A DNA stretch of 41,832 nucleotides from Oscillospiraceae bacterium (GCA_902791235.1 CADAUV010000006.1:1-41832), one strand, 5' to 3'. Positions 21,249 to 29,564 are shown, counted from the first letter of the stretch. Made by a program: numbers and translations. Notes: generated by a model from the sequence alone, not told the origin.

Positions 21249-21653
21249 TTATTCTTCACTTTCTGAAGGTGCAGTTTCGTTATCATTAGTATCGGCAACG
21301 CGCTCATTATCAATGCCGGCACCGATAACATTAACCCTGTTAACAAGCTTTCCGGTCATATTCTGTACAGCCTCTTTAACAACAGACTGTACCTCTGTCG
21401 CAACATACTGGAATTTCTTGTTAGGCTCAAGATTGATATATATGCTTATAACGAATTTATCTCCGTCCTGTGTAATTCTGACAGGGCTCATAACCTTTAA
21501 GCTGCCGCTTTTAATTGTGTTTACGACATCAACAGGCTTCGAGCTAAAGGACGATACGCCGTCAACATCCTTAGCGGCATTAACGGCAATAGCGGCAATT
21601 ACCTCATCGGAAATAATAAGATCACCCATGGAACTCTGTGAATTTATCTCCAT
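21249..21653 (-). CDS. Asp23/Gls24 family envelope stress protein
   Basis: A 134-residue protein of the Asp23/Gls24 (DUF322) family, cytoplasmic proteins that often sit at the membrane and relate to cell-envelope homeostasis. The family core is visible as GDLIISDEVIAAIAVNAAKDVDGV and later VNRVNVIGAGI. I place the start at the ATG at 21653 (MEINSQ), because it has AAGGAGCT 7 nt upstream and the family alignment begins here. An upstream in-frame extension to 21725 would run through the promoter. The acidic C-terminal tail (about 15 residues) is probably disordered. It follows spoIIIAH but has its own sigma-A promoter and terminator. In many Clostridia an Asp23 gene sits at this site between spoIIIAH and nusB. 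Confidence 0.9.
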   Translation of the reverse strand: MEINSQSSMGDLIISDEVIAAIAVNAAKDVDGVSSFSSKPVDVVNTIKSGSLKVMSPVRITQDGDKFVISIYINLEPNKKFQYVATEVQSVVKEAVQNMTGKLVNRVNVIGAGIDNERVADTNDNETAPSESEE

Positions 21654-21696
21654 AAATAACAGCTCCTTATATAATGTATTATATCTTATAGGCGCT

Positions 21697-21725
21697 ATTA
21701 TAACATAGAGTGAATAAATATACAA
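21697..21725 (-). promoter_or_regulatory. Sigma-A promoter of the Asp23 gene
   Basis: On the minus strand, TTGTAT (21725-21720) and TATAAT (21702-21697) have a 17-bp spacer. The Asp23 ATG is 44 nt downstream of the -10 box, behind an AAGGAGCT site. This lets asp23 be expressed in vegetative cells independently of the sporulation operon upstream. Confidence 0.7.
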
Positions 21726-21737
21726 GTTTTATTTACT

Positions 21738-22346
21738 TTAATTTGACTGAATTATTGTAACATTTTCATAAGTACAACCAAGCTGAGAAACCGCAATCTC
21801 CTTAATCTGCAATATTTGGTTTTCTGTTAGCTCTTCAGAATCAACAATTATATCAACCTTGCTTCCGTCCTCATTTGAAACAGCTATACAGCTATTGATT
21901 CCTTTTGCGCACACAAGTGTTTCAATTTTATTTTCAGCATTTATGATATTGCTGAGCTTTGCCATTGCCTCGCCTGCCTGCTTTTTTATGTCCTCGTTTT
22001 CCTCCGCTGAATCAATAACGCTCTGGAGCTTTTCCGCGCTTTCATCCCTTGCCTTTTGTCTTTCGAGTCTTGCGTCGGAAAAGTATTCGCTTTCGCTTAC
22101 GGGCTCTGTCGTCGCGTCAACATATTTTGCCTCACCGAGAATTTTTTCCTTGGCTGCAGAAATCGGGCTAACCTGTGAGGAAAGACCGTTATTCTGAATA
22201 TACCAGTTACCCATAACGCCGACAGCAAGAAGCAGAACAAAGAAAGAAATCCCTATTCTTGTCTTTCTTGCTTTTCTCTTTTCCTTCTTCTCATCTGTAA
22301 GCACATCCTGAATTTGTGCAGCTCTGCTTTCATTTTCACTGTTCAT
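21738..22346 (-). CDS. spoIIIAH: Stage III sporulation protein AH
   Basis: SpoIIIAH is the mother-cell partner of forespore SpoIIQ and forms a ring of the feeding channel between the two cells. The 202-residue product has a basic cytosolic N-terminus, one TM helix (about 31-49, ISFFVLLLAVGVMGNWY), a low-complexity Glu/Ser-rich helical linker, and a C-terminal YscJ/FliF-like ring-building domain (about 105-202). The Firmicute family pattern is seen in IDSAEENEDIKKQAGEAM. It starts behind an AAGGTGAT site, 12 nt after spoIIIAG. It is the last gene of the spoIIIA operon. Confidence 0.93.
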   Translation of the reverse strand: MNSENESRAAQIQDVLTDEKKEKRKARKTRIGISFFVLLLAVGVMGNWYIQNNGLSSQVSPISAAKEKILGEAKYVDATTEPVSESEYFSDARLERQKARDESAEKLQSVIDSAEENEDIKKQAGEAMAKLSNIINAENKIETLVCAKGINSCIAVSNEDGSKVDIIVDSEELTENQILQIKEIAVSQLGCTYENVTIIQSN

Positions 22347-22358
22347 TTAATCACCTTA

Positions 22359-22883
22359 TCATTTTATTTTTGAAACAGAAACTCTGTTTGCATTTATATC
22401 AAACAGCGCTGTAACACAGTTGACTATCTGCTGTCTTACTGCACTGTTATCACCGCCCGAGCAAACTACCGTAACGCCCTGAACTTTCGGGTATTTTTCC
22501 TTAATAAGCACAGGCTCTTCGCTACTTCCGTAATCTGAAAAGACATATTCTTCTTTACTTGTGTTCGAGGAATTATCATTCCTGCTTTCACTGTCGACGG
22601 CATAAACACTTTCTTTTGTTGCTTCGAGGGTTATCATAACTTTGCACTTCCCTACGCCGTCAATCGACGAAATGACGCTGCAAAGCTTATCCTCAAGCTC
22701 CTTAGCATATTCGCTGTTGTCGGATACCGCGCTCTGTTTTTCAGCTTTTTTTGATGAGCCGCCGTCATTGAGTCCCGAAAGTCCGAGAAGCAGAATACCT
22801 ATTAATCCGATAGCAATAATTACAGGAATTTTTCTGTCCTCGCCTTTAATGAATTTGTTTAAAACATCCTTTATGTTATTCAC
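22359..22883 (-). CDS. spoIIIAG: Stage III sporulation protein AG
   Basis: SpoIIIAG forms a large ring of the channel in the mother-cell membrane. I choose the GTG at 22883 as start: AGAGGTG lies about 9 nt upstream, and MNNIKDVLNKF matches the family's cytosolic N-terminus. The 174-residue product has a TM helix at 21-38 and a low-complexity Ser/Glu linker. Its ring-building domain includes EDKLCSVISSIDGVGKCKVMITLE, followed by a beta-insert and VQGVTVVCSGGDNSAVRQQIVNCVTALFD, typical of AG. The GTG start overlaps the spoIIIAF stop by 8 nt. Confidence 0.93.
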   Translation of the reverse strand: MNNIKDVLNKFIKGEDRKIPVIIAIGLIGILLLGLSGLNDGGSSKKAEKQSAVSDNSEYAKELEDKLCSVISSIDGVGKCKVMITLEATKESVYAVDSESRNDNSSNTSKEEYVFSDYGSSEEPVLIKEKYPKVQGVTVVCSGGDNSAVRQQIVNCVTALFDINANRVSVSKIK

Positions 22884-23310
22884 CTGTGTAATACACCTCT
22901 GCAAAATACCCGAGATTGTCCGCTATATAATCCCTCACCTCGCTAAGCTCATAATCATCAGGAGATGATACCGAAATACTTTCTATATAAATTTCATCAC
23001 CGTACACTCTTACAACAGAGTTTACATTGCAGCCGTTATATCCGCCCTGCTCAAGCGTGGTTTCAACCTGAGAGTTAATAATATTTTTATAACTATCCTG
23101 CGAGCTTTCATAACTTAACGCTTCACTAAGGTCAGGTATTTTTATTTTATCGGTTTGTGTAAAAGGAAAAATAAATGTAGTGAGAATAAGAAGGCTGACA
23201 GCAATCTTTATCTGCCTGAAATTCTTTAAGCTCCCAGAAAGCTTAAGAAAAACAGAGCTGACTATCAGCGTAATACACAGGCAGAAGCACCACTGTTTTA
23301 TGAAATCCGT
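22876..23310 (-). CDS. spoIIIAF: Stage III sporulation protein AF, no canonical start codon
   Basis: SpoIIIAF is a small membrane protein of the SpoIIIA-Q channel. The frame from 23310 to the stop at 22876 is open for 144 codons. It encodes two hydrophobic segments (about 5-20 and 31-47, KIAVSLLILTTFIFPF) and a soluble C-terminal domain with an AF-like ending (VSSPDDYELSEVRDYIA). No ATG, GTG or TTG occurs in frame in roughly the first 90 codons. The position where family members have the initiator Met before DFIKQW is ACG (23310-23308), directly after the spoIIIAE TAA in the same frame. GGTGAG lies 4 nt upstream, the spacing used by spoIIIAA and spoIIIAB. Either ACG initiates, TAA is read through, or the base is wrong. 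Confidence 0.8.
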   Translation of the reverse strand, partial: TDFIKQWCFCLCITLIVSSVFLKLSGSLKNFRQIKIAVSLLILTTFIFPFTQTDKIKIPDLSEALSYESSQDSYKNIINSQVETTLEQGGYNGCNVNSVVRVYGDEIYIESISVSSPDDYELSEVRDYIADNLGYFAEVYYTGE

Positions 23311-24411
23311 TTAACTCACCGTCCTTGACGCAACAAGTATTCCGATTGAAATAACAGTCGTGAGCATAGTTAAAATAATTAAAACCTCACATATTCTCAG
23401 GACATCACGAAAGGCTTTGATAATATTACTGATTGTAATAATTTCAAATACATCTGTAACCAGACCGCAGAGCATAAGTGCAAGTCGCCAAAGAATTATC
23501 TGAATAAGTGCCGGAAGAAAGGTAATGATAACGGATACAATACCGACAACGCCGACGCTTGTTTTAATCAAGCCTGAATACATCTGTATTGAGGTAAGCC
23601 CTTCGCTCACACTCGGACCTATTACGGGAACAACGGTGTTAATGGCAAATCTGAGTGAACGGATACCGAGGGAATCCGCCTTGGAAGCAACCGCTGTTCT
23701 TATTGATAAGACGGTTATAAAAGCAGATGAAATCAGGGATAGTCCAGTTATCAGGCACCTTTTGATGAGCTCTGATATTTTATCCGTTTTGACTTCCTCG
23801 TTAATCGCAGAGCATATACCGAAGGCGAGAACACAGTTAAGTACGGGAACCACAAAATTACTGCAGAAAAAATTGATAAACTGCGCCATACCGAGAAGCA
23901 GAGTATTTGTACTAAGCGAAGTAAGTGTGCCGCCCGAAACGCCCACAATAATGCAAAACGCAGGAAAAAAAGCGTAAGCAAAATCAGAGCAAATCTTAAT
24001 AGTTGAATATGTGATATTTATACAATCTGTAATATATGTGCATAGTATTACAGTTATTATTAAACTTGATGCATAGGCGTAAAATTCAGAATATCGGTTA
24101 CTGTCTGCACTTTTAATGATTGCGGTAAGCACTGATACGGCAATAATTATAAGCAGAAATCTAAGCGGTGCTTCCAATGAATCTGTAATTCTGTCAGATA
24201 TGAAAGCGCTGACATCCGATAACGAAAATGAGGACAATGAATCAATGCTGAAGCCGTCAATTCCGCTTTCTTCAAGAAAGCTTTTCGTGTCCTCCTCCAA
24301 CAGCTCGAAGGCTGATGTATCAAAGCTTTCAAGATAGTTTTCATAATCATCCGCATATGTAAAAATCGGGATTATCAGAAGTAGTATAAGTGTTATAATA
24401 AATCTTTTCAT
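23311..24411 (-). CDS. spoIIIAE: Stage III sporulation protein AE
   Basis: A polytopic membrane protein of the SpoIIIA channel, in the mother-cell membrane facing the forespore. The 366-residue protein begins with a signal-like hydrophobic segment (RFIITLILLLIIPIFTYA, 3-20). An acidic external stretch follows, then about seven TM helices from residue 83 onward. Family stretches include FPAFCIIVGVSGGTLTS and VVPVIGPSVSEGLTSIQMYSGLIKTSVG. Its ATG overlaps spoIIIAD by 4 nt. The stop TAA abuts the likely spoIIIAF initiation codon in the same frame. Confidence 0.93.
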   Translation of the reverse strand: MKRFIITLILLLIIPIFTYADDYENYLESFDTSAFELLEEDTKSFLEESGIDGFSIDSLSSFSLSDVSAFISDRITDSLEAPLRFLLIIIAVSVLTAIIKSADSNRYSEFYAYASSLIITVILCTYITDCINITYSTIKICSDFAYAFFPAFCIIVGVSGGTLTSLSTNTLLLGMAQFINFFCSNFVVPVLNCVLAFGICSAINEEVKTDKISELIKRCLITGLSLISSAFITVLSIRTAVASKADSLGIRSLRFAINTVVPVIGPSVSEGLTSIQMYSGLIKTSVGVVGIVSVIITFLPALIQIILWRLALMLCGLVTDVFEIITISNIIKAFRDVLRICEVLIILTMLTTVISIGILVASRTVS

Positions 24412-24794
24412 ATCCTGTTTATCAGTCCGAAAACAATGTTACAAAGACTGCTGATTAGCGGTAAAAGCATAACCGTCATAACAATCCTTGAATATAGAAG
24501 CGTCTGAGCAGAGAGCATTTTTTCTCCTGCATCATCACACATATTACAGATGAATTCAGAAATAAGCGCAACGCCGAAAAGCTTTATCAAAAGCTTAACC
24601 GCAGAATTAATGCTGTTTTCCTGACTTCCAAGCTCGTTTACGGTTTCAAATATCTCTTTTAGTCCGCCGAGTGAAGCTGTAAAGATTATAACCGCACCTG
24701 CAAGACTTATAAAAAAGCCGTATTCACGCCTGATATTTTTTACAAGCAGCGCGCTTAAAACACAGACTGCACTGAAAGCTAATACCTTAATCAT
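24408..24794 (-). CDS. spoIIIAD: Stage III sporulation protein AD
   Basis: A 128-residue hydrophobic protein with about four TM helices. It matches SpoIIIAD by size, position between AC and AE, and the segment GVALISEFICNMCDDAGEKM, close to the family's highly conserved ISEFxSxxCxDAGE. It is a membrane component of the SpoIIIA-Q channel. It overlaps AC and AE by 4 nt at each end. Confidence 0.93.
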   Translation of the reverse strand: MIKVLAFSAVCVLSALLVKNIRREYGFFISLAGAVIIFTASLGGLKEIFETVNELGSQENSINSAVKLLIKLFGVALISEFICNMCDDAGEKMLSAQTLLYSRIVMTVMLLPLISSLCNIVFGLINRI

Positions 24795-24985
24795 AAATCA
24801 AAAAGTGATTTAATTGTGTCAAAAAGCTCGGCAAGCTCGGGCACAATCATCATCAGAACAACAATTACTCCTGCAATTGTTGAAAGCATTGCCTGCTCTT
24901 CCCTGCCGCTTCTTGTAAGCACGGTATTAATAACAGCAATTATAAGACCGACGCCGGCAATCTTAAAAATAAAATCAACTTCCAT
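24791..24985 (-). CDS. spoIIIAC: Stage III sporulation protein AC
   Basis: A 64-residue membrane protein with two TM helices and the conserved SpoIIIAC segment TVLTRSGREEQAMLSTIAG between them. I use the ATG at 24985 (MEVDFIFKIAGVG), because family members start here and AGGTGA lies just upstream. An in-frame ATG at 25012 would add nine residues and extend into spoIIIAB. It overlaps AD by 4 nt. Confidence 0.93.
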   Translation of the reverse strand: MEVDFIFKIAGVGLIIAVINTVLTRSGREEQAMLSTIAGVIVVLMMIVPELAELFDTIKSLFDL

Positions 24986-24993
24986 TATTTCAC

Positions 24994-25431
24994 CTAAATC
25001 ATCATAAGGCATATGAGAATACCAAAAAGCACGGAAAGCTCTATATAGAGGTGCTTGCGGCTTTTAAAAAGCTTTTCCTTACTATCGTATATTTCTCTTA
25101 TTTTCTCTGCCTTCTGACCGATATAATCAACCTGTGCTTTAACATCACTTTTACCAAGATAATCCATGCCCTCTCTGACAAGGTCGTTTACTTCCCGAGA
25201 AACATATTTGAAACCTCTTTCTTCCGAATTAAAGGCGTAATAATCACTATCATAAATCTTTTTTAAGATTTCATTTGTGCCGGAGTTTCTGTCCTTTAAT
25301 TCAAAAATCATAAGTTCAAATAATGACGAGGCTGCGGCAAGGCTTTTAATTTCACTGTATTTCCTTTTGTAAATCAGAATTCCTGACATAAGGGAACACA
25401 GCATAATCATCGAAATTCCTGCTGTTTTCAA
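24994..25431 (-). CDS. spoIIIAB: Stage III sporulation protein AB
   Basis: A 145-residue protein, shorter than the usual 170. A TM helix lies at each end (about 3-20 and 130-145) with a helical domain between. The family layout is visible in YKRKYSEIKSLAAASSLFELMIFEL and the C-terminal KSRKHLYIELSVLFGILI. The start is TTG at 25431, supported by AAGGGTGAG 5 nt upstream. The first 80 nt lie inside the end of spoIIIAA, a long overlap for this operon. It ends 8 nt before the spoIIIAC start. Confidence 0.88.
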   Translation of the reverse strand: MKTAGISMIMLCSLMSGILIYKRKYSEIKSLAAASSLFELMIFELKDRNSGTNEILKKIYDSDYYAFNSEERGFKYVSREVNDLVREGMDYLGKSDVKAQVDYIGQKAEKIREIYDSKEKLFKSRKHLYIELSVLFGILICLMMI

Positions 25432-26344
25432 AATTACTCACCCTTAAATTCTTAAGGTATATATATCCCCTCTCCCTGTCAATAAACAGAAGCCGGTCAA
25501 ATTCACCGCTTCTTAAAAGCCCTTTGTAAATGGAATTATTCTCGCAGTCGTCAACTGAATCCAGATGAATACTCACAATGAATTTTGCACCGCTTTTAAA
25601 ACCGAAGCTGATGCTTTCAAGCTCTCTTTGATTAACAATTTCATCACACACAATAAGCTCGGGCGACAGCGTTCGGATAGCAATTTCAATACCGTCTGTC
25701 TTTGTAAAGCAGCTTAATACATCGGTATTAATACCCGTATTAAATCCGCCCGAAAGCTCCTCCCTGTCGTCGATTACAGCCGTCTTACAGTATTTACCGT
25801 TAAAACCGCTTGACAGATAATACGCCATATCTCTTATGAATGTGGTTTTACCGCTCATCGCCTTTCCTGCGACAATAACGCTTTTAAGCCCGTTGGAGTA
25901 CAGGCTTTCAAGGATGTCAAGAGATATTCCTTTAATCTGTCTTGCAATTCTGATATTAACGGAGTTTATTTCCCTTACAAGCCTTACGCTTCCGTCTTCA
26001 TATACTGCCTTGGAGGCAATACCGCATCGCGAGGCATGATTAACCGTTATGTAGCCTTTAACCATTGTATGCATATTAGTATGGATTGAATCCTCGCAAA
26101 GCCGCGATATGAGTAAATCAAAGTCATTACTTTCAACGACAAAGCAGCCGTGCGTATATCTTTTGTGCAGATTATTACTGATAGCCGATACAAAGAAACA
26201 TTCGGTGCCGATATAAATAATAAGCGGCTTTTGCCTTCTTATTCTTATTTCGCTGATTTCAAAAAGCATATCGCTGTTAAGCCTCAAAAGTGCGTTTTTA
26301 ATCCTATCGGGCATTACAGAAACGAAAAAAGATAAATTGTCCAA
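25352..26344 (-). CDS. spoIIIAA: Stage III sporulation protein AA, AAA+/secretion-type ATPase
   Basis: The cytoplasmic ATPase of the SpoIIIA-Q channel, related to type II/IV secretion ATPases. The 330-residue protein has Walker A GKAMSGKT (160-167), Walker B LIVCDE, and an N-terminal RIRRQKPL motif (34-41). The start is TTG at 26344, with AGGTGAG 4 nt upstream. Family members usually end near the position of YIYLKNLR. Here about 30 extra residues follow (SNFENSRNFDDYAV...), encoded in the 80 nt shared with spoIIIAB. First gene of the operon, divergent from the GtrA/YfhO gene. Confidence 0.92.
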   Translation of the reverse strand: MDNLSFFVSVMPDRIKNALLRLNSDMLFEISEIRIRRQKPLIIYIGTECFFVSAISNNLHKRYTHGCFVVESNDFDLLISRLCEDSIHTNMHTMVKGYITVNHASRCGIASKAVYEDGSVRLVREINSVNIRIARQIKGISLDILESLYSNGLKSVIVAGKAMSGKTTFIRDMAYYLSSGFNGKYCKTAVIDDREELSGGFNTGINTDVLSCFTKTDGIEIAIRTLSPELIVCDEIVNQRELESISFGFKSGAKFIVSIHLDSVDDCENNSIYKGLLRSGEFDRLLFIDRERGYIYLKNLRVSNFENSRNFDDYAVFPYVRNSDLQKEIQ

Positions 26345-26361
26345 CTATCTCACCTGATTAA

Positions 26362-26391
26362 GATATATGTAAGCACTTTAAAAATTATCAC
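26362..26391 (-). promoter_or_regulatory. Possible sigma-E-like promoter for spoIIIA
   Basis: The spoIIIA operon is sigma-E dependent in Bacillus subtilis. On the minus strand, GTGATAAT (26391-26384) and CATATATC (26369-26362), 14 bp apart, partly resemble the sigma-E elements (about GTCATATT and CATACAAT). The match is imperfect, and the implied leader before the ribosome site would be very short. Confidence 0.3.
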
Positions 26392-26400
26392 ATTAATTTG

Positions 26401-26429
26401 TTGAATTGATTGATTAGATATGTTATTAT
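26401..26429 (+). promoter_or_regulatory. Sigma-A-type promoter of the GtrA/YfhO gene
   Basis: TTGAAT (26401-26406), a 17-bp spacer and TATTAT (26424-26429). An overlapping TATAAT at 26427-26432 is an alternative -10. The ATG at 26457 follows an AAGGTGATATA site. Confidence 0.5.
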
Positions 26430-26456
26430 AATGTTAAAATAAACTAAGGTGATATA

Positions 26457-29400
26457 ATGTCTGATAAGATTAAAATATACAGAACAAACAAACTGATAAA
26501 CGGAGAAACAGTCAGCTACGCGGTAGTGGCTTTTTTATCCGTTTTTCTTTTATTTGCGCTTAAACAGTTTTTAAAGCTTGCATTCGGTATTTCCGCACCC
26601 GTCGCACTCGGCATTTCCTTCGTTGTCAGCGAGCTTGTAAGCTTCCTTCTCGAAAAGCGCTTTGTTTTTGCAAAGAGTATACTCTCAACACCTAAAAAGC
26701 AAATACTGTTTTTCATTTTCAGCGCAGGAGTTGATTTTGGTTTCTACAAGCTTTCCGAATTTATATTTGGCGATTTACTGAGAATGGACAGGGGCTTCAT
26801 ATGGCTTGCTACAATCACCCTTGTCGTTTTCTTCAATTATTTTTATGCAAGGCTCCTGATATTCGACTGTAATTATGATGCTGAAAGCGTAAGTAAATCA
26901 AAGGTATATAAACTCTTTTATGAAAACAGATATATAGCATTATCTCTGCTTCTGACAAGTGTTTCACTTCTGACCGTTTTTGCTCTGTACAAGGTTTTCC
27001 CAATCGGCGATTACACCGTTATGAGAATGGACCTCTACCACCAGTACGGTCCGCTTTTCGCCGAGCTTTATGACAGGATATGCGAGCATAAAAGTTTGCT
27101 CTACTCATGGACAACAGGCGGCGGAAGCAGCTTTATCGGTAACTACTTCAACTACCTTTCAAGCCCGTTTTCGGTGCTGATTTTCCTTTTTGATAAAAAG
27201 GATATTTCGTTTGCAATTACATTGATTGTTGCCGTAAAGTGTATTCTTTCCGCAGGAACCTTCTCTTATTATCTTAAATGCAGTCAGAGGGGCAATAATT
27301 TCCTTATATCCGTATTCGGCGTATTTTATGCCTTTTGCTCATACTTTCTTGCTTATTACTGGAATGTTATGTGGCTTGACGGAATGCTTCTTTTCCCGAT
27401 TATCATACTCGGAATTGAAAGACTTGTTAAAAGCGGAAAATGCCTGACTTACATTATCAGTCTTGCTGTGCTGCTTTACTCAAGCTACTACATGGGATAT
27501 ATGACCTGTATATTTTCAGTTATATATTTTCTTTTCAGCTTTCTTATCCTCAACAAAGGCGGTCTTATTGACAAAAAGCGCAAGTTTGAAAAGGCATACA
27601 GCTTCAAAGCCTTAATGAATAAAACCTTTTTTAACAGATGCGTGTTGTTTGCGCTCAGCAGTGTTGTTGCCGGAGCGCTCTGCACTGTAAGCCTTGTTCC
27701 TGTATTTATGATTCTGAGGAACTCCTCTGCGACCTCGGACAGCTTTCCGACAACCTTTGAATCATATTTTAATATATTTGATTTTCTTACCTCGCACCTT
27801 GCCACACTTGAAACCACAATCAGAAGCAGCGGCGACGATGTACTTCCGAATGTATATTCAGGCATACCTGCTCTGATTCTTGTACCGCTTTATGTTGTTA
27901 ACAAAGATATCAGGCTTAAAGAGAAAACAGGATATATATTAATCCTTCTTCTGCTCCTTTTCAGTTTTGACAACAATATGCTTAACTTTGTATGGCACGC
28001 AATGCATTTTCCGAACGACCTTCCGTTTAGATTTTCATATATGTATTCGTTCATACTGCTTATCATTGCATACAGAAGCGCCGTTAAGCTCAGGTCGCTT
28101 GAGATAAAGGATATCGGATATGTCGGTATGGCTTGGGTATTTTTCATAATAATTGCTCAGAAAATGGCAACCACTAAGATGAGTGAGCTTACCATTTATA
28201 TGAGTATCGCCTTTATAATTCTCTGGACTGCGTTTCTCTATATTTACAGAAAAGGAAAGCTTGAAAGAACGCTTACGGCTGTTCTCGCCGTTACCTTTGT
28301 ATTCGTAGAGGTTGTTATATGCGATACTCTCGGTATGCCTTGCAGGCAGAAAAACAGCGACTATGTCGCGAATTTTGACGCGGTTTCGGCAGCGGTTGAA
28401 GAGATAGAGGCGAATGATAAAGGATTTTACAGAACCGAGCAGTCATATCTTACCTTCAGGATGGACCCTGCTTACTACGGATACGACGGTATTTCAAACT
28501 TCTCATCAATGGCTTATGAAAGCTATTCTGGTCTTCAGTATAATCTCGGTATGATGAGTAACAAAATAAACAGCTATACCTATAATCCTCAGACGCCTGT
28601 TTATAATATGTTTCATAATATTAAGTATATTATTTATAACGGCACAGGCACAGAACCCACTGAAAATCTGTTTAATAAAATTGATACGATTAATAACGGG
28701 AACACGGTAATATACGAGTATAAATATGCCCTTCCCACAATATATTCTGCTTCAGTTAATCTTGACGAGTGGCAGATAGACGAGGGGTATCCGTTCACTG
28801 TTCAGGAGCAGTATTTCGACCTTGCAACAGGACTTACCGATGTATTTAAGCCTGTTACTTATACAGACACTCAGTTTGACGGTATGAGCGGCGAGAAACT
28901 CACTGAAAACGGAACCTGCTGGTATTATAAGGAAGAAACGGAGTCAAACTACGGCTATGTTCATATTACTATGACGCCTGAGATTAACGGAAATGTTTAT
29001 CTTTATGTTAACTCCAAATCAGCTGAAAGCTATGAAGTTGTCGCTGATAACGGCTTCACATCTAATATGGAATCGGATGAGCCATATATTCTCGACCTCG
29101 GCTATTATGAAGCAGGCGATGTTATCAAGCTCAATCTTTACTGCTCCGCTATGGATACAAATGAAGGCTATGCTGAGGTGTACGCGTATACCTGCGACGA
29201 GGCAGTGCTTGCGCAGGGATACAACAGACTTCTCAGAAATGCTATGAATATAACCTCTCACAGCGATACTGAAATCACTGGAACAATCAGCGTTTCAGAG
29301 GATTCATACCTTTGTTCCTCGATACCGTTTGATAAAAGCTGGAGTATATATATTGACGGTCAGAAGGCAGAAACCTTTGAGCTTGGAGAAGCACTTCTCA

Positions 29401-29564
29401 CTACAACGGTTAAGCACGGTGAACACACCGTTACTTATAAATATAATCCTCAAGGATTAAATGCAGGCGCTGCAGTTTCTGCAATAACCTTGGCAGGACT
29501 TTGTTCATATGTCATAATCCATAAAAGAAAACAAAAAAGAAATGCTTTTAAGACATTAAATTGA
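26457..29564 (+). CDS. YfhO family polytopic membrane protein with an N-terminal GtrA-like domain
   Basis: A 1035-residue protein. Residues about 15-140 form four hydrophobic helices with a GtrA-like pattern, including the basic LLEKRFVFAKS after the second helix, as in GtrA/GtcA flippase-like proteins. From about residue 160 it resembles YfhO: about ten further TM helices, the early loop MRMDLYHQYGPLFAELYDRI, the YLSSPFS segment, the external YYWNVMWLDGM, a long C-terminal extracytoplasmic beta-rich region (about 620-1010) with DKSWSIYIDGQ, and one last TM helix. YfhO is a GT-C-type protein implicated in surface-polymer glycosylation in Bacillus with CsbB and GtcA. A fused flippase/transferase is my inference. 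It is monocistronic and divergent from spoIIIA. No terminator was found after it. Confidence 0.8.
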   Translation: MSDKIKIYRTNKLINGETVSYAVVAFLSVFLLFALKQFLKLAFGISAPVALGISFVVSELVSFLLEKRFVFAKSILSTPKKQILFFIFSAGVDFGFYKLSEFIFGDLLRMDRGFIWLATITLVVFFNYFYARLLIFDCNYDAESVSKSKVYKLFYENRYIALSLLLTSVSLLTVFALYKVFPIGDYTVMRMDLYHQYGPLFAELYDRICEHKSLLYSWTTGGGSSFIGNYFNYLSSPFSVLIFLFDKKDISFAITLIVAVKCILSAGTFSYYLKCSQRGNNFLISVFGVFYAFCSYFLAYYWNVMWLDGMLLFPIIILGIERLVKSGKCLTYIISLAVLLYSSYYMGYMTCIFSVIYFLFSFLILNKGGLIDKKRKFEKAYSFKALMNKTFFNRCVLFALSSVVAGALCTVSLVPVFMILRNSSATSDSFPTTFESYFNIFDFLTSHLATLETTIRSSGDDVLPNVYSGIPALILVPLYVVNKDIRLKEKTGYILILLLLLFSFDNNMLNFVWHAMHFPNDLPFRFSYMYSFILLIIAYRSAVKLRSLEIKDIGYVGMAWVFFIIIAQKMATTKMSELTIYMSIAFIILWTAFLYIYRKGKLERTLTAVLAVTFVFVEVVICDTLGMPCRQKNSDYVANFDAVSAAVEEIEANDKGFYRTEQSYLTFRMDPAYYGYDGISNFSSMAYESYSGLQYNLGMMSNKINSYTYNPQTPVYNMFHNIKYIIYNGTGTEPTENLFNKIDTINNGNTVIYEYKYALPTIYSASVNLDEWQIDEGYPFTVQEQYFDLATGLTDVFKPVTYTDTQFDGMSGEKLTENGTCWYYKEETESNYGYVHITMTPEINGNVYLYVNSKSAESYEVVADNGFTSNMESDEPYILDLGYYEAGDVIKLNLYCSAMDTNEGYAEVYAYTCDEAVLAQGYNRLLRNAMNITSHSDTEITGTISVSEDSYLCSSIPFDKSWSIYIDGQKAETFELGEALLTTTVKHGEHTVTYKYNPQGLNAGAAVSAITLAGLCSYVIIHKRKQKRNAFKTLN

